A stretch of 23,499 nt of DNA from a virus, in IMG/VR virus record IMGVR_UViG_3300037070_004337, positions 1-23,499 of that record; one strand, given 5' to 3'. The number at the start of each line of letters is the position of its first letter. Position 1 is the first letter of the stretch. Under the pieces are notes generated by a model. The model made no database searches. It was given only the letters and a program-made list of their open reading frames with translations, and was not told the DNA's origin. Below, piece by piece: positions 6,601 through 13,262 of this stretch. Position numbers and translations under genes: made by a program.

Positions 6601-9422
6601 CGGTTCGACAGCTGCCGCGTGGGGCCGCCGTCCGCCGTCATGAGCCCCGCTCTCTCGGTCGCCGGCAGCTTTCCGAGGAAAGCATTGGTGAACAGCCGAT
6701 TGCTGTCGGCCAAGACGTTGCCGTCCGGTGACGGGTTGAATACACCGATCTCCTCGTTGGTCAGCGCGCGCGCGTCCGCGTTCGCCTGCTCGGTGGCGGA
6801 GAACGTCGACAGCGTGGGCCGGTTGGCCTCTTGCGCGAAGCGGGCCCGCGCGTCCATGTCGAGCGGCCGCCCGCGACGAACTCGGACGAGCATGGGTCGA
6901 GACATGGCATCGACGGCCTCCGGTTTGATGCCGAACTTCTCGACGTTCGCCTTCAGGTAGTCGCGGTACTTGGTCGACTTGTCGAGGTACAGCTTCGTGA
7001 TGACCATGGTCCGGCCGTTGCCGGACTCGATGACGTTGTCGGGCCCGACGATCGGGGCGCCCTCCCCAGCTGAGGCGCCCTCGACCGCCAAGGCCGGCTC
7101 GAACCGTTCCGCCGTCTCAACAATCCACTGCCGCAACCCGGCGCGCGAGCGGTCGCGCGGTTGCAGCTCTTGAGGAAAATTGGGGTTCGGCTTGCCTGTG
7201 AGGGTGTGGCTCGAAATCAGTTCCCCAGCCTCGACGAGCGCGTATTGCGCCTCGATGGCTTCCCCGTTCGCTGTCACGGCGCGGGTCGGCGAGCCTTCGA
7301 CGCGCGCCGGCGGCTTGAGCCCCGAGTCGGGGTGCGCGACTCCGGTCTTGCCGGCGTTGACCCATTGCTCGAACTGCGGCTTGGTCAGCTCGACGATCGG
7401 CCCGCCGCGCGCCCGCGGGTTGCGCTCGAACCCACGGTAGAAGTGCTCCAGCTCCTCCTTGACGGCGGCCTCACTCGCGAAGCCCACGAACGCCTTGGAC
7501 TGCGTGAACCGCCCCTCGGGGTCGATGTGGTGGTAGAGGTAGACCGTGTCGTTGTCGGCGTTCCCCATGAAGAAGTCGAGCGACATGCCGTCGCCGCCGA
7601 TGGCCCCGGGGATCCTGCCGTAGTGAGAGGTCATGTCGACGCCGTTGCGGTTGGTCCCGCGCGGGTGCTCAACCACGAAATCGAGCGATCGCATCCCAAC
7701 CTCGGAGCCCTTGATCCTGCCGGCCTCGTAGTTCTCGGCCTCGATCTGCTCTGGGGTCGGTGGCGGGGCTGGGTTCAGCGGCGATGTAGCCGCCGAGTGC
7801 GCCATCTCGTCGATCTTGGACTCGATGTCGAGCGGCGACTCGAAGATGCGCTGCTTGGGAGCGGCCTCGCCCGTTGCCGCGACAACCCCCTCTTGCGAAG
7901 GGGAAGCTGCATCGCTCGGGGCAGCGGGCAGGGCCAGAACGTCAGCATACGTCGGAGGAGCCGGCTCCGCTGGCTCTGGCGGAGGAGTGGTAGCCGCGGT
8001 CTCCGCGAGCGCGCGCAGCTTCTTGATGCGGTCGAGCAGCGGACGCGAGTTGTCGGACACCTCCGCAACGACGGCGTCCTTCGGCGCGCCCGCCATGGCC
8101 GCGCGCATCGCCGCGTTCTTGAGCGGAGTGGCTGTATCCGGTTTGCCGGATGTTCCACGTGGAGCAGTCTCGGGCCGGAAGTCCACCGCGCCGATCGCGC
8201 CGCCCAAGGCGCCGCCCGCGGCGGCGCCGCCGATCGCCTGATTGATCGCCTGCTCGAGCATGTCGAGGTCCTGCTCGCCGGCGCGCTGCCGAGCGCGCAC
8301 GCCGATGGCAGCCTCGCCGGCGGATTGCAGGGCCTCCTGAGCCGCCTCGCCAGCCGCGCCGACCGCAGTTGAGGCGAGGCGCGTCGAGCCCAACCGGCCC
8401 GACTGCCCAAGGATTCTTCCGAAGTACGCGCCCATGGGGGCGCCGAGTAGCGACGTCAGGAGCCCGGACTGGAAGCCGGCCTCGGTCGCCGCCTCGCTCG
8501 CGATCGTGTCCGCTGCGTACTGGTGCCGCTCGAGGTCGGTCATGCGATCGTCGGTCGACGCGAGAATCTGTTGATACCGCTGATTGTTGAGCAGCGTCTC
8601 CGGAGGCAGCATCTTGATCGCAGCCTCTACCCCGGAGCCGGCTTGCGTGCCGCTGATAAGCCCCTCGCCGACACCGAACCCGAGCGCGCCAAGGACTGAG
8701 TCGACTCCTCGCAGACGCTTGGTCGCGTCGAGCGCGTTGGTCACCCCTCGGGTCAAGATGCCGTCGACGAGCCCCAGCTTACGAGTAGCCTGAACCGAGC
8801 CGGAGCGCGCTGCCGCCGCGAGCACCGATCGTCCCAGCGGGTTCGCGAACAGCTGAAGGACCTTGGTGATCCCCGCGCCCGCTCCCGCGCCCGCGGCAGT
8901 GCCGAGCAGGCTTTGGGCGCCCATGAGCCCGACGGTGTGAAGCGTCGCGTCGCCCCACTCGTAGCCGCCCTGATCGTTCTTGGAGATGAACTCGCGCGAC
9001 AGTGCGTCTTTGGCCGAGTCGCTGAGCGAATCGGTCCAGTAATCGACGGCGTTTCGGCCCAGCTCCTCGATCATCGAGCCGATCTGGTTGTGCCCGACCT
9101 GCTTGGCCAGCCAGCCGAACCCCTGCCCGACGGAGGCGCCGCCGGCCATGATGGCTTTGCCGTAATCGGCCAGTTCGACACCGGTGTCCGGCTCGTTGGC
9201 CTGCGGTGTCGCCATGGGCGCATACGTATCAGTGAGCGATCGCCCGGGAACCGACAGAAAGTCGAATTCCGCCTCTGGCACCGGATAGTTCTTGCCGTCG
9301 AGCGGGTTGCGGACCATCCGTGTGCCGGATGCGTCGCCGGCGAGCGGGCGGCTCAAGTATTGGAAGTCGGCCTCGCTGACGGTTTGATGCCGCCTCGTCA
9401 GCGGGTTGTAGAGTTCGGGCAT
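612..9422 (-). CDS. Giant polyvalent internal virion protein (2936 aa, multi-domain)
   Basis: ATG at 9420-9422 is preceded by GGGGGAG, which lies in the end of the upstream gene. Visible regions: residues 6-24 and 39-57, a duplicated NPL...V.EA[DE]F..LS motif; about 160-425, Gly/Ala-rich and hydrophobic; about 560-680, inorganic-pyrophosphatase-like (HYG at 600-602); about 715-1105, DdrB-like ParB domain with ESGNGRT at 799-805; about 1180-1300, RelA/SpoT-like (D1198, E1264); about 1340-1415, Ser/Thr/Pro linker; about 1420-1600, zincin-like with HEVFGH at 1481-1486; about 1650-1745, GNAT-like with RRGEGIG at 1700-1706; about 1788-2085, polyvalent-type ADP-ribosyltransferase (FHGSPHEF and YGWGLYF); about 2400-2900, an LPD38-like region (DPAFMAANWVRDT, LPKPFEVGAIFGTIPER). 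Family knowledge: such polyvalent proteins are packaged in the virion and thought to enter the cell with the DNA, acting against host functions or defences. Its place after other ejection-type genes agrees. The individual enzymatic activities are inferred. Confidence 0.9.
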   Translation of the reverse strand: MPELYNPLTRRHQTVSEADFQYLSRPLAGDASGTRMVRNPLDGKNYPVPEAEFDFLSVPGRSLTDTYAPMATPQANEPDTGVELADYGKAIMAGGASVGQGFGWLAKQVGHNQIGSMIEELGRNAVDYWTDSLSDSAKDALSREFISKNDQGGYEWGDATLHTVGLMGAQSLLGTAAGAGAGAGITKVLQLFANPLGRSVLAAAARSGSVQATRKLGLVDGILTRGVTNALDATKRLRGVDSVLGALGFGVGEGLISGTQAGSGVEAAIKMLPPETLLNNQRYQQILASTDDRMTDLERHQYAADTIASEAATEAGFQSGLLTSLLGAPMGAYFGRILGQSGRLGSTRLASTAVGAAGEAAQEALQSAGEAAIGVRARQRAGEQDLDMLEQAINQAIGGAAAGGALGGAIGAVDFRPETAPRGTSGKPDTATPLKNAAMRAAMAGAPKDAVVAEVSDNSRPLLDRIKKLRALAETAATTPPPEPAEPAPPTYADVLALPAAPSDAASPSQEGVVAATGEAAPKQRIFESPLDIESKIDEMAHSAATSPLNPAPPPTPEQIEAENYEAGRIKGSEVGMRSLDFVVEHPRGTNRNGVDMTSHYGRIPGAIGGDGMSLDFFMGNADNDTVYLYHHIDPEGRFTQSKAFVGFASEAAVKEELEHFYRGFERNPRARGGPIVELTKPQFEQWVNAGKTGVAHPDSGLKPPARVEGSPTRAVTANGEAIEAQYALVEAGELISSHTLTGKPNPNFPQELQPRDRSRAGLRQWIVETAERFEPALAVEGASAGEGAPIVGPDNVIESGNGRTMVITKLYLDKSTKYRDYLKANVEKFGIKPEAVDAMSRPMLVRVRRGRPLDMDARARFAQEANRPTLSTFSATEQANADARALTNEEIGVFNPSPDGNVLADSNRLFTNAFLGKLPATERAGLMTADGGPTRQLSNRIQAAIFSRAYQDDRLLALMAEEANPDVRNVISALTAAAPAFARARAAGTLAQADVVTPLVGAIEVVRAARNKGQAVAEYLDQQGLFEQIPPDVDRMARFIDANLRSARKMGEAFTAMASFLETEGQRRTSGSLFGEEAPLDVNLAMQAANQRMAAGGAQGQGALFSQRPDAERPPAPPGTDANPLPNDLTQEEKAERLHAMGEENFAWVQPIMDKINRTFGAIGEANIKTARSLIAKANRPGILAMRPWWNVEYVRDSFRFRTAVDTLEDMDKVVTMFLNEAEAGGHPVRIIKVDTEKLVQPKEWGWRMMPIDLVMPNGQIAEYYISTKELIEANEGVRFGGKYNGNGGLHKAFENWRYKDQNALTDEEVVLFQEDVAVSKRGYDSAWEEYLARTGQTESDAFASAKRLETALASRSSTKSSPSSSPVSGMGNEPRANQAPPDLSAEKTPSTTSTREPSRSMNASTPESIAQVERVRSWLAPDLAALEPIIRANVVATTAELPDPSAPPDVEGAYTQDGQVWFVAANIPTEARARAVGRHEVFGHMAIERNGKLKVRIEAVSRAIRAGNLKALARDVRRRQGLLPALVEAKEVVALMAERGVKSPLLGGLRTALRDVGRDLGIDMPIDEAELDALVAVAARDLRHDAAVMRDFRAAADLPAVQALNKAEPTTAEILAGLDAIYGDSDTIDHDYRTTASGKRVEPGMFALPPGAFEVDRSSDGDEIIIRGVDNGQDVARMVLQLKGSTLHITQTDVFEERRGEGIGQQLIEQAYIEARDAGFNLVSDNMVSAAQLRAYESLKRKGWTIQYTDQAKVAEALSTGKSALHVLPDKPVVKKIAPPKGAALYQRAFHGSPHEFERFSLDAIGTGEGAQSYGWGLYFSSMREIGEHYRKALSSTISYRGKPLKTIGPEDTQHLEWGGPEHRALALFRDAPDLPFAQEYIKSAQAGHAAEPTEVEDPETLAAAQRLIDSGEIAAAAPGRLYEVEIPDSNELLDWERNLVDQPAALDPVLDQVVARIADERDVTYKPGSFARAMGLMRAVDAIAMKSAKEHAAAGSELTAEHDRLWKKLRPLYNSITRTLGNNWPQMRFEELYQELGDAMGATDADVSEALREAGARGHTYTGETSNAKNYVIYDDAAIETKAMYSRAAALPGSVPNDIEALLERVMAKPIEAMTIRDRARATWRKLTDFSADSIQQGVIDSFNAIKQMEKGQFGALMDAAESPYKAALATKNLPSTMAAVGLRGVPEYKDGSFQLVSGRKGVIEIFQPLTDNPEGNLLPLWELYAAAYRERDVMRDKTRDYTPLFTDSERQKALALKDQYPVLEDVRADWETFNNQLLDLGVERGVLNAEAVKKWKQSFYVPFYREQAEADVEGPVPKRGIEGHGAQRVRKRLAGSEKPLGHVFENLLMNTAYLIDESFKNTAMQKIVPMAASVGAMAPAPEGARAGKDVVRLFENGLPKHYRVLDDLLLRSIANMGYDTFADVFGLFRGSKRLLTGAITLDPAFMAANWVRDTLSAWVTSDAGILPIIDALKGAKAAFSMDSDTLAIMAAGGGGGGVYDMQPAELRTFLVEKLGSANASDRFMATIVSPKNWLKVWRKLGNAAENANRVAIYRAVRAAGGSVAEAAYQARDVLNFSMSGDYAAMRWLTATVPFTNARIQGLYRLYRGAQDNPGAFALKGLMLTAATLALLLRNNDDEEYERLPEWDKDMYWHFFVGGEHFRLPKPFEVGAIFGTIPERMYRVGTGRDSATIAKQRVMAMLGETFAMNPIPQLAKPMIEQYANRSFFTGSPIVGMAEQNLEPEAQYTPWTSDTMRAMAEGLPDWAPAWIRSPQRLEAMLRGYLGATGTYALQAADTLTRDVTGAPPRPSRKLYDMPVVRRFLQDPNPRVTKYADQLYDMLSEANAIFSTINRYREQGRTEDARAMFIANRDKLAARTRLNRLATRLRSINNQMQMVLYNPGMSPEVKRERLDQLTATKNEVTALVAPMAELF
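5168..5195 (+). promoter_or_regulatory. Possible extended -10 promoter, antisense in the giant gene
   Basis: TTCGCA (5168-5173) and TATGCT (5190-5195) are 16 bases apart, with TG one base before the -10. The 12-mer TTGTGCTATGCT at 5184-5195 matches the promoter ahead of the lipoprotein gene (TTGAGTTATGCT at 15218-15229) at 10 of 12 positions. It would fire into the antisense ORF starting at 5203. The match to consensus is moderate and a chance occurrence is quite possible. Confidence 0.25.
5203..5412 (+). CDS. Candidate antisense overlapping ORF inside the giant gene (69 aa)
   Basis: A plus-strand frame antisense to giant-protein residues about 1338-1407 reads as a balanced protein (RVLVVDGVFSALKSGGAWF, then PLTGEELGEDFVLERD). 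An in-frame ATG lies at 5191. GTG 5203 is preferred here because a possible extended -10 (TGcTATGCT, 5187-5195) would place transcription start at about 5202, giving a leaderless mRNA. There is no Shine-Dalgarno. Caution: both frames share third codon positions, and in that register a Ser/Thr/Pro/Lys-rich sense linker automatically yields Gly/Val/Leu/Asp/Phe-rich antisense sequence. The protein-like look may therefore be an artefact. It is listed because the linker is unusually Ser/Thr-rich compared with the Pro/Ala-rich linkers elsewhere in the same protein. Confidence 0.2.
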   Translation: MEAFIEREGSRVLVVDGVFSALKSGGAWFARGSFPMPLTGEELGEDFVLERDAKAVSSLLAEAKASLSV

Positions 9423-9425
9423 CGC

Positions 9426-10490
9426 CTACTCCCCCAGGAGTTGCGAGCGCAGGATCCCGACGACCTTGCGGATGTTCTCCGGCGCTTTCTCGAGGTCTCC
9501 GCCGTAGGGCTCGAGCAGCCCCTTGATGGTGTCCTGTGCCGCGTCCTTCGGAGTTGGCTTCGCCGCTTCGGCCGCGGCGGCCTCGCGGCGCTCGCGCGCG
9601 GCGCGAGGCGTCCGTGCCCCGCTCGGGTTGAGCAGGCTTCGCCCGCGGCCGACCTTGGTCATATCCTGAAGCGGCGGCGGTGATTCCGGCGGGGCCATCG
9701 AGGGTGATGGCTTCGGCGGCATCCCTAGCTGCGCTCGATCCTCTGGGGTGAGTCCAGGGCTCCAGCCTGGGTTACGGGCCTCGGTGGCGGCCACGCTCGA
9801 TCCAATCTCGGCGTCCGACCTCGCGATCTCGGGCGCGGCGGGCTCCTCGGTGTCAGCTTCGTCGCCCTGGGCCAAGCGCATGAACGCCGCGACCTGGTCC
9901 TTGGAGTACCCCGCAGCGTACGCGCGCTGATCTGCCGGCATGTCCTTGTACCGCGGGTCGCCCATCTCGAACAGCCGCTCGACAAGGCGGCCGCGGACCG
10001 TGAGCTGCTGTTGATTGGCCTCCTGAAGTTGGCGATCCACCTCGCCCTCGGAGCCGAGCACCTCGCCCTTCAGCTTCATGTCTTGCAGGTCTTGGATGCG
10101 CTTGTCGAGCGCCGCCAGCTGGTTCGTGGCCTCCTCCTCGACCGCCCGTCGATCCTCGCGATCGAAGCGGCGGATCATGAGGTCGCGTTCGTCGCCGGCC
10201 AGTTCGCCCTGAAAGGTGCGCGTCTTTTCGTTTTCGGTTCGCTGGAAGTCTCGCTCCTCGGAGCGCTCCTTCTCGCGCACGAGGCCCTCGCGGATCTCGC
10301 GCGCTCGAGCGATTGCCTCTTGCCGCTTGAGCAACAGGTCGTCGCGAGTCTCCTGACGGGTGAGCAGGGCGTCTTGGCGCGTCTCCTGCCGGGTCATGAT
10401 CTCGTTCTCGCGCGCGATGTCAGATCGGCGCATGAGGGCCTGTCCAAGCCCGGCCAGCCCGCCGGCCAGCGCAGTTCGTCTCGTGCTCAT
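9426..10490 (-). CDS. Coiled-coil internal virion/ejection-type protein
   Basis: The product is 354 residues and highly charged. After a short Ala/Gly-rich N-terminus, residues 33-60 hold 11-residue repeats (TRQETRQDALL, TRQETRDDLLL, then KRQEAIAR), a hendecad pattern that usually means a long right-handed coiled coil. Helical, charged sequence continues to about residue 170. Residues 205-320 are Pro/Ala-rich and probably disordered, and the C-terminus is a short helix. The start at 10490 overlaps the preceding stop by 4 nt (ATGA), and the stop lies 3 nt before the giant gene, so all three are translationally coupled. No enzyme motif is seen. The position between other virion-type genes and the giant protein suggests an internal core or ejection component or a chaperone for the giant protein; this is inference. 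Confidence 0.8.
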   Translation of the reverse strand: MSTRRTALAGGLAGLGQALMRRSDIARENEIMTRQETRQDALLTRQETRDDLLLKRQEAIARAREIREGLVREKERSEERDFQRTENEKTRTFQGELAGDERDLMIRRFDREDRRAVEEEATNQLAALDKRIQDLQDMKLKGEVLGSEGEVDRQLQEANQQQLTVRGRLVERLFEMGDPRYKDMPADQRAYAAGYSKDQVAAFMRLAQGDEADTEEPAAPEIARSDAEIGSSVAATEARNPGWSPGLTPEDRAQLGMPPKPSPSMAPPESPPPLQDMTKVGRGRSLLNPSGARTPRAARERREAAAAEAAKPTPKDAAQDTIKGLLEPYGGDLEKAPENIRKVVGILRSQLLGE

Positions 10491-10921
10491 GGGGCCTCCA
10501 TCAGCTGCCCGGACTGCGGAGGTTGCGCCGCTTGTTGAGCCGCTTGAGGGGGCTGCAACTGCGCCGGAGATTGCGGCGCCTGTTGGCCGTTGCCAACCAT
10601 CGCTTTCGCGACGACCTTCAGCTCCTCGTCCGAATACTTGTGCCCGCCGGACTTGTCCGAGAAGTCGGCCAGCTGTTCCATCAACTCACCTGCGCCGTAC
10701 AAGATGACCTCTGGCGGCAGCGGCTTCCCGGCCTTCTGCGCGCTTTGAGCGAGGCGCATTGTGGCCGCGCCAACTACGGTAGCCAGCCCGCTGACCGGGT
10801 CGCCGTCGCCGTCCAGCGCTTTCAGGATTTGCGGCAGCCCCTTCTTGTCGTAGATCAAGCGCATCCCGTTCTCAACGAACTTATCGTACTGGGCTTGTTG
10901 CTCAGGGGTTGCCTGGTTCAT
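10487..10921 (-). CDS. Conserved-looking phage hypothetical protein of the ejection module
   Basis: The product is 144 residues. The first 100 are helical and globular (QQAQYDKFVENGMRLIYDK, then LEELxDFSDKxGxHxYSDEE-like sequence). The last 40 are Gln/Pro/Ala-rich and probably flexible. Small proteins with this layout occur in podovirus structural modules beside internal virion genes, but I cannot give a family name. Both ends overlap their neighbours by 4 nt, indicating coupled translation. No membrane segment or catalytic motif is seen. Confidence 0.8.
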   Translation of the reverse strand: MNQATPEQQAQYDKFVENGMRLIYDKKGLPQILKALDGDGDPVSGLATVVGAATMRLAQSAQKAGKPLPPEVILYGAGELMEQLADFSDKSGGHKYSDEELKVVAKAMVGNGQQAPQSPAQLQPPQAAQQAAQPPQSGQLMEAP

Positions 10922-11967
10922 GGCTCCCTCCGTGGCATCAGCTCGCGCACCATGCGCCCCTTCTGTGGGTCGTACTTCAGCCCAAAGCCTCCAGTCTTGG
11001 CCGACGGGAACCTCTCCGATGCCGACTTGGTCTGGGTGTTCTGCGCCATGGGTCGGTACGTGCGGCCCGGGTTCGTGCCGCCGTAGTTCGCGGCACGCAG
11101 CGCATAGCTCTCGCGCAGGAGGTCGGACTGTCCGCTGGACGCCAGCACGCCTTCGGCCGCTCCGCCCAGAACTGCGCCGATGATGTCTTGGTTATTGGTC
11201 AGGAACGTCCCGACGCGGCTGAACAGCGTTGGCGCGACGGCTGCCGGCGGAGCTGCCGGCGGAGCTGCCGCAGCCGGCGCGGCGGTTGCCGCTGGCCCAG
11301 CTGCCGCCGGCGCGGCGACCGTATTCGCGGCCGGGATAGCGCCAACCGAGGCGATAGCTGGCAACGCCGGCATGGCTGCCATGGCCGGCATGGCTGCCAT
11401 GGCCGGGATTGCGGAACCAGCGAACGGCGCGGCTGCCGCAGAGGCGATCTCCGGGACTCCTCCAGGAAGCATTGACGCTCCGGTGGATATTGGAGTTAAC
11501 GCTCCGCCAGCTGCCGGAGCGGCCGCGGCACCATATCCGCCAGGGCCTACTATGCCGCCGCCGGCACCGGCCGCCGCGGCTCCGTACCCGGCCAAGGCCA
11601 ATATTCCTGCGCCCCTCCACGGCCCAGCTTCTATCATTCTTGCTGAGTCATCGAAGAATCTACCCTGTAGTGAATTCATGCCCTCGCGCCGGGTATTAGC
11701 GCCAAGCAGGTTGACGGCTTCGATGCCGCGGTTGTACTGATCGTCCGATATTCCAAGCTGGGAACGAACCTGAGAGCCGAAGCCTTCTGCTCCCTCGCCC
11801 ATCGTCGTGAGATAGGAGATTAGATCGCTGCCTACGGACGCTTCCGGCAACACGCTCTGTGAGCCGATCGTTTGCTGTTGTTGGCGTATTTCGTTGATTC
11901 GGTCGGAGAACTCCTGTGTCACCTGACCGAATCCGCTCACGATGCTACGGGCTTCTTCTAGCTCCAT
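10918..11967 (-). CDS. Ala/Gly-rich putative internal virion protein
   Basis: The product is 349 residues. Residues 1-110 are a polar, helical domain (EEARSIVSGFGQVTQEFSDR). Residues about 115-255 are extremely Ala/Gly/Pro-rich and contain a short repeated AMAAMP block encoded by an 18-bp tandem repeat. Residues about 260-300 are amphipathic (VGTFLTNNQDIIGAVLGGAA), and the C-terminus is basic. The low-complexity hydrophobic centre could insert into or cross a membrane, as proposed for ejected proteins of short-tailed phages. It overlaps the next gene by 4 nt and begins 4 nt after the previous stop. No catalytic motif is seen; the role in DNA ejection is inferred from context and composition. 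Confidence 0.8.
   Translation of the reverse strand: MELEEARSIVSGFGQVTQEFSDRINEIRQQQQTIGSQSVLPEASVGSDLISYLTTMGEGAEGFGSQVRSQLGISDDQYNRGIEAVNLLGANTRREGMNSLQGRFFDDSARMIEAGPWRGAGILALAGYGAAAAGAGGGIVGPGGYGAAAAPAAGGALTPISTGASMLPGGVPEIASAAAAPFAGSAIPAMAAMPAMAAMPALPAIASVGAIPAANTVAAPAAAGPAATAAPAAAAPPAAPPAAVAPTLFSRVGTFLTNNQDIIGAVLGGAAEGVLASSGQSDLLRESYALRAANYGGTNPGRTYRPMAQNTQTKSASERFPSAKTGGFGLKYDPQKGRMVRELMPRREP
11366..11406 (-). repeat. 18-bp tandem repeat coding for AMAAMP units
   Basis: The unit GCCGGCATGGCTGCCATG at 11366-11383 recurs exactly at 11384-11401, followed by a partial third copy. It lies in frame inside the Ala-rich region of the 349-residue protein, so copy-number change would alter the protein by six residues without a frameshift. 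Confidence 0.85.
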
Positions 11968-11971
11968 GCCG

Positions 11972-12856
11972 TCACCACTGTAGGTCGAAGGCGAACATCT
12001 GCTCGACGAGCGCCAAGTTGCTGTCGCGAACTGTGTTCGCGTGGTCGATGTACGTCTGACGTACGTCGGCCGGAATGTCCGGGTTGTTCATGATCGTCGC
12101 GAGCATTGAGGAGTACGACAACTCGAAGGTCGAGGCCATGCGCGCGGCGTCCGCCAAACTTGAGGCCGCTACGTTCATGTTCGCGATCCGGTTCTGGGTG
12201 TCGACGTCGAGCTGCTGCATCAGCTTGCGGGTGTCGGCGTCGAGGGTCTGAAGCCGCTCGCGGGACGTGGAGTCGAATTGCGCCAGCCATTGCTGGTTGG
12301 CGATCTCGCGCTCCTGGACCTGTTTCGTGAACCCGGCCTGCTCGGCCATCTGGCGGGACGTAATGTCGCCGGCGGCCGCCTGCTCGATGAGGCGCTCGTT
12401 CGCGTTCTGCTGTTGCAGCTGCGAGGTGATGTTGCCCTGCTCGCGCGCGAGCCCGAGGGTGTTCTCGGCCCCAACTCGCGTCAGCTCGCGACGCTCGTAG
12501 ACCCCGGCGTCGTTGGAAGCTATCGGCAACGCCGCGGCGATCGCCGCCTGTTCCCCGCCCTGCCCGGCGATGCTCGAGTTCTGGAGCCCGCGCGACGCCG
12601 CGTACCGCTGCGCGCTGCCGCGAGCCTGTTGGATGTACGGGTTACTCGCGCTGAGAAGCTCTTGCATCTGCCCCGCGGTGGTCTCGCGCGGCGTGACCTG
12701 GCTCGTGGCTGCCGACGTAGGCGCGCCGGTCATGAGGTCTGGGGTGTTGTTGACCGCCACGCCGGGAGGCGCGGGGAGCGATGGGAGAATATTCGCTGGC
12801 GGCTTCGGTTCAGCCGACGGCAACAGCTCCCGCAGGTTCTCGGCAGTCGTCGACAC
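11972..12856 (-). CDS. Putative virion-associated/internal virion protein
   Basis: The product is 294 residues. GTG at 12854-12856 is preceded by AGGAG seven bases upstream. Residues 1-60 are Pro-rich and flexible. From about residue 65 the protein is helical and Gln/Asn-rich (SNPYIQQARGSAQRYAASRG, then LQNSSIAGQGGEQAAIAAAL), ending in a conserved-looking hydrophobic tail (SSMLATIMNN...LVEQMFAFDLQW). Proteins with the NPYxQQAR...SRGLxNSSIA pattern recur in phage structural clusters; I recall the pattern but not a proven function. Its position at the head of the ejection-type gene group supports a virion role. Confidence 0.8.
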   Translation of the reverse strand: MSTTAENLRELLPSAEPKPPANILPSLPAPPGVAVNNTPDLMTGAPTSAATSQVTPRETTAGQMQELLSASNPYIQQARGSAQRYAASRGLQNSSIAGQGGEQAAIAAALPIASNDAGVYERRELTRVGAENTLGLAREQGNITSQLQQQNANERLIEQAAAGDITSRQMAEQAGFTKQVQEREIANQQWLAQFDSTSRERLQTLDADTRKLMQQLDVDTQNRIANMNVAASSLADAARMASTFELSYSSMLATIMNNPDIPADVRQTYIDHANTVRDSNLALVEQMFAFDLQW

Positions 12857-13016
12857 GAGTAGTCTCCTCGGCGGCGAGTATGCGATTCGGCGCGTTCAAT
12901 GCAAGGTTCCGCCGGCCCCAGCTTCCAAGAAGCTGCTGAGTGCTCTTGACCGGCGCTGCATTCGTGCTCTGAGCTTTCGTGCGGAATCGTCCAGGACCGT
13001 AAGAGTCGAGCCGCAT
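12810..13016 (-). CDS. Small overlapping hypothetical gene (68 aa)
   Basis: ATG at 13014-13016 is only 2 nt after the stop of the holin-like gene and has GGTGGAG six bases upstream, so it is well placed for translation. The product begins MRLDSYGPGRFRTKAQS and contains LLGSWGRRNLALNAPNR. Its last 16 codons overlap the start of the 294-residue gene in another frame. Without it, 162 nt between those genes would be unexplained in an otherwise gapless operon. The function is unknown; the overlap and small size lower confidence. Confidence 0.55.
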   Translation of the reverse strand: MRLDSYGPGRFRTKAQSTNAAPVKSTQQLLGSWGRRNLALNAPNRILAAEETTRVDDCREPAGAVAVG

Positions 13017-13018
13017 GG

Positions 13019-13261
13019 CTATCTCCACCATCCCATGAAGTGGCCTAGGAAATACACGAACACCGCAATTAGCACGGCGGGACCGGCGCGGTACTTGAGC
13101 CGCCGGTCCCCGCGCTGAAAGAACGCCATTACGTAGGCCGTGAGGTTCGCCCGCTTGCCCTTGTGGCTCTTGTTCCACCACAGGGTATACAGCTCGAACG
13201 CGAGCATGGCGCCGATGAGCAGCGCCCAGCCCCACATTGCCCAGCCTACCGTCCAGTCCAT
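13019..13261 (-). CDS. Small two-helix membrane protein, holin-like
   Basis: The product is 80 residues with two clear transmembrane segments, about residues 7-28 and 60-78, separated by a basic loop (WNKSHKGKRANL...FFQRGDRRLKYR). Size, topology and position just downstream of the endolysin fit a holin or holin-like accessory protein, which would make lesions in the inner membrane at lysis. It starts 1 nt after the stop of another small membrane protein. Which of the two is the actual holin cannot be told from sequence; either could be a different phage membrane protein. Confidence 0.7.
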   Translation of the reverse strand: MDWTVGWAMWGWALLIGAMLAFELYTLWWNKSHKGKRANLTAYVMAFFQRGDRRLKYRAGPAVLIAVFVYFLGHFMGWWR

Positions 13262-13262
13262 G

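Noticed and set aside
7161-8372. 403-codon plus-strand ORF
   Set aside because: Antisense to the pyrophosphatase-like and Gly/Ala regions; low-quality Arg/Leu/Val-rich composition.
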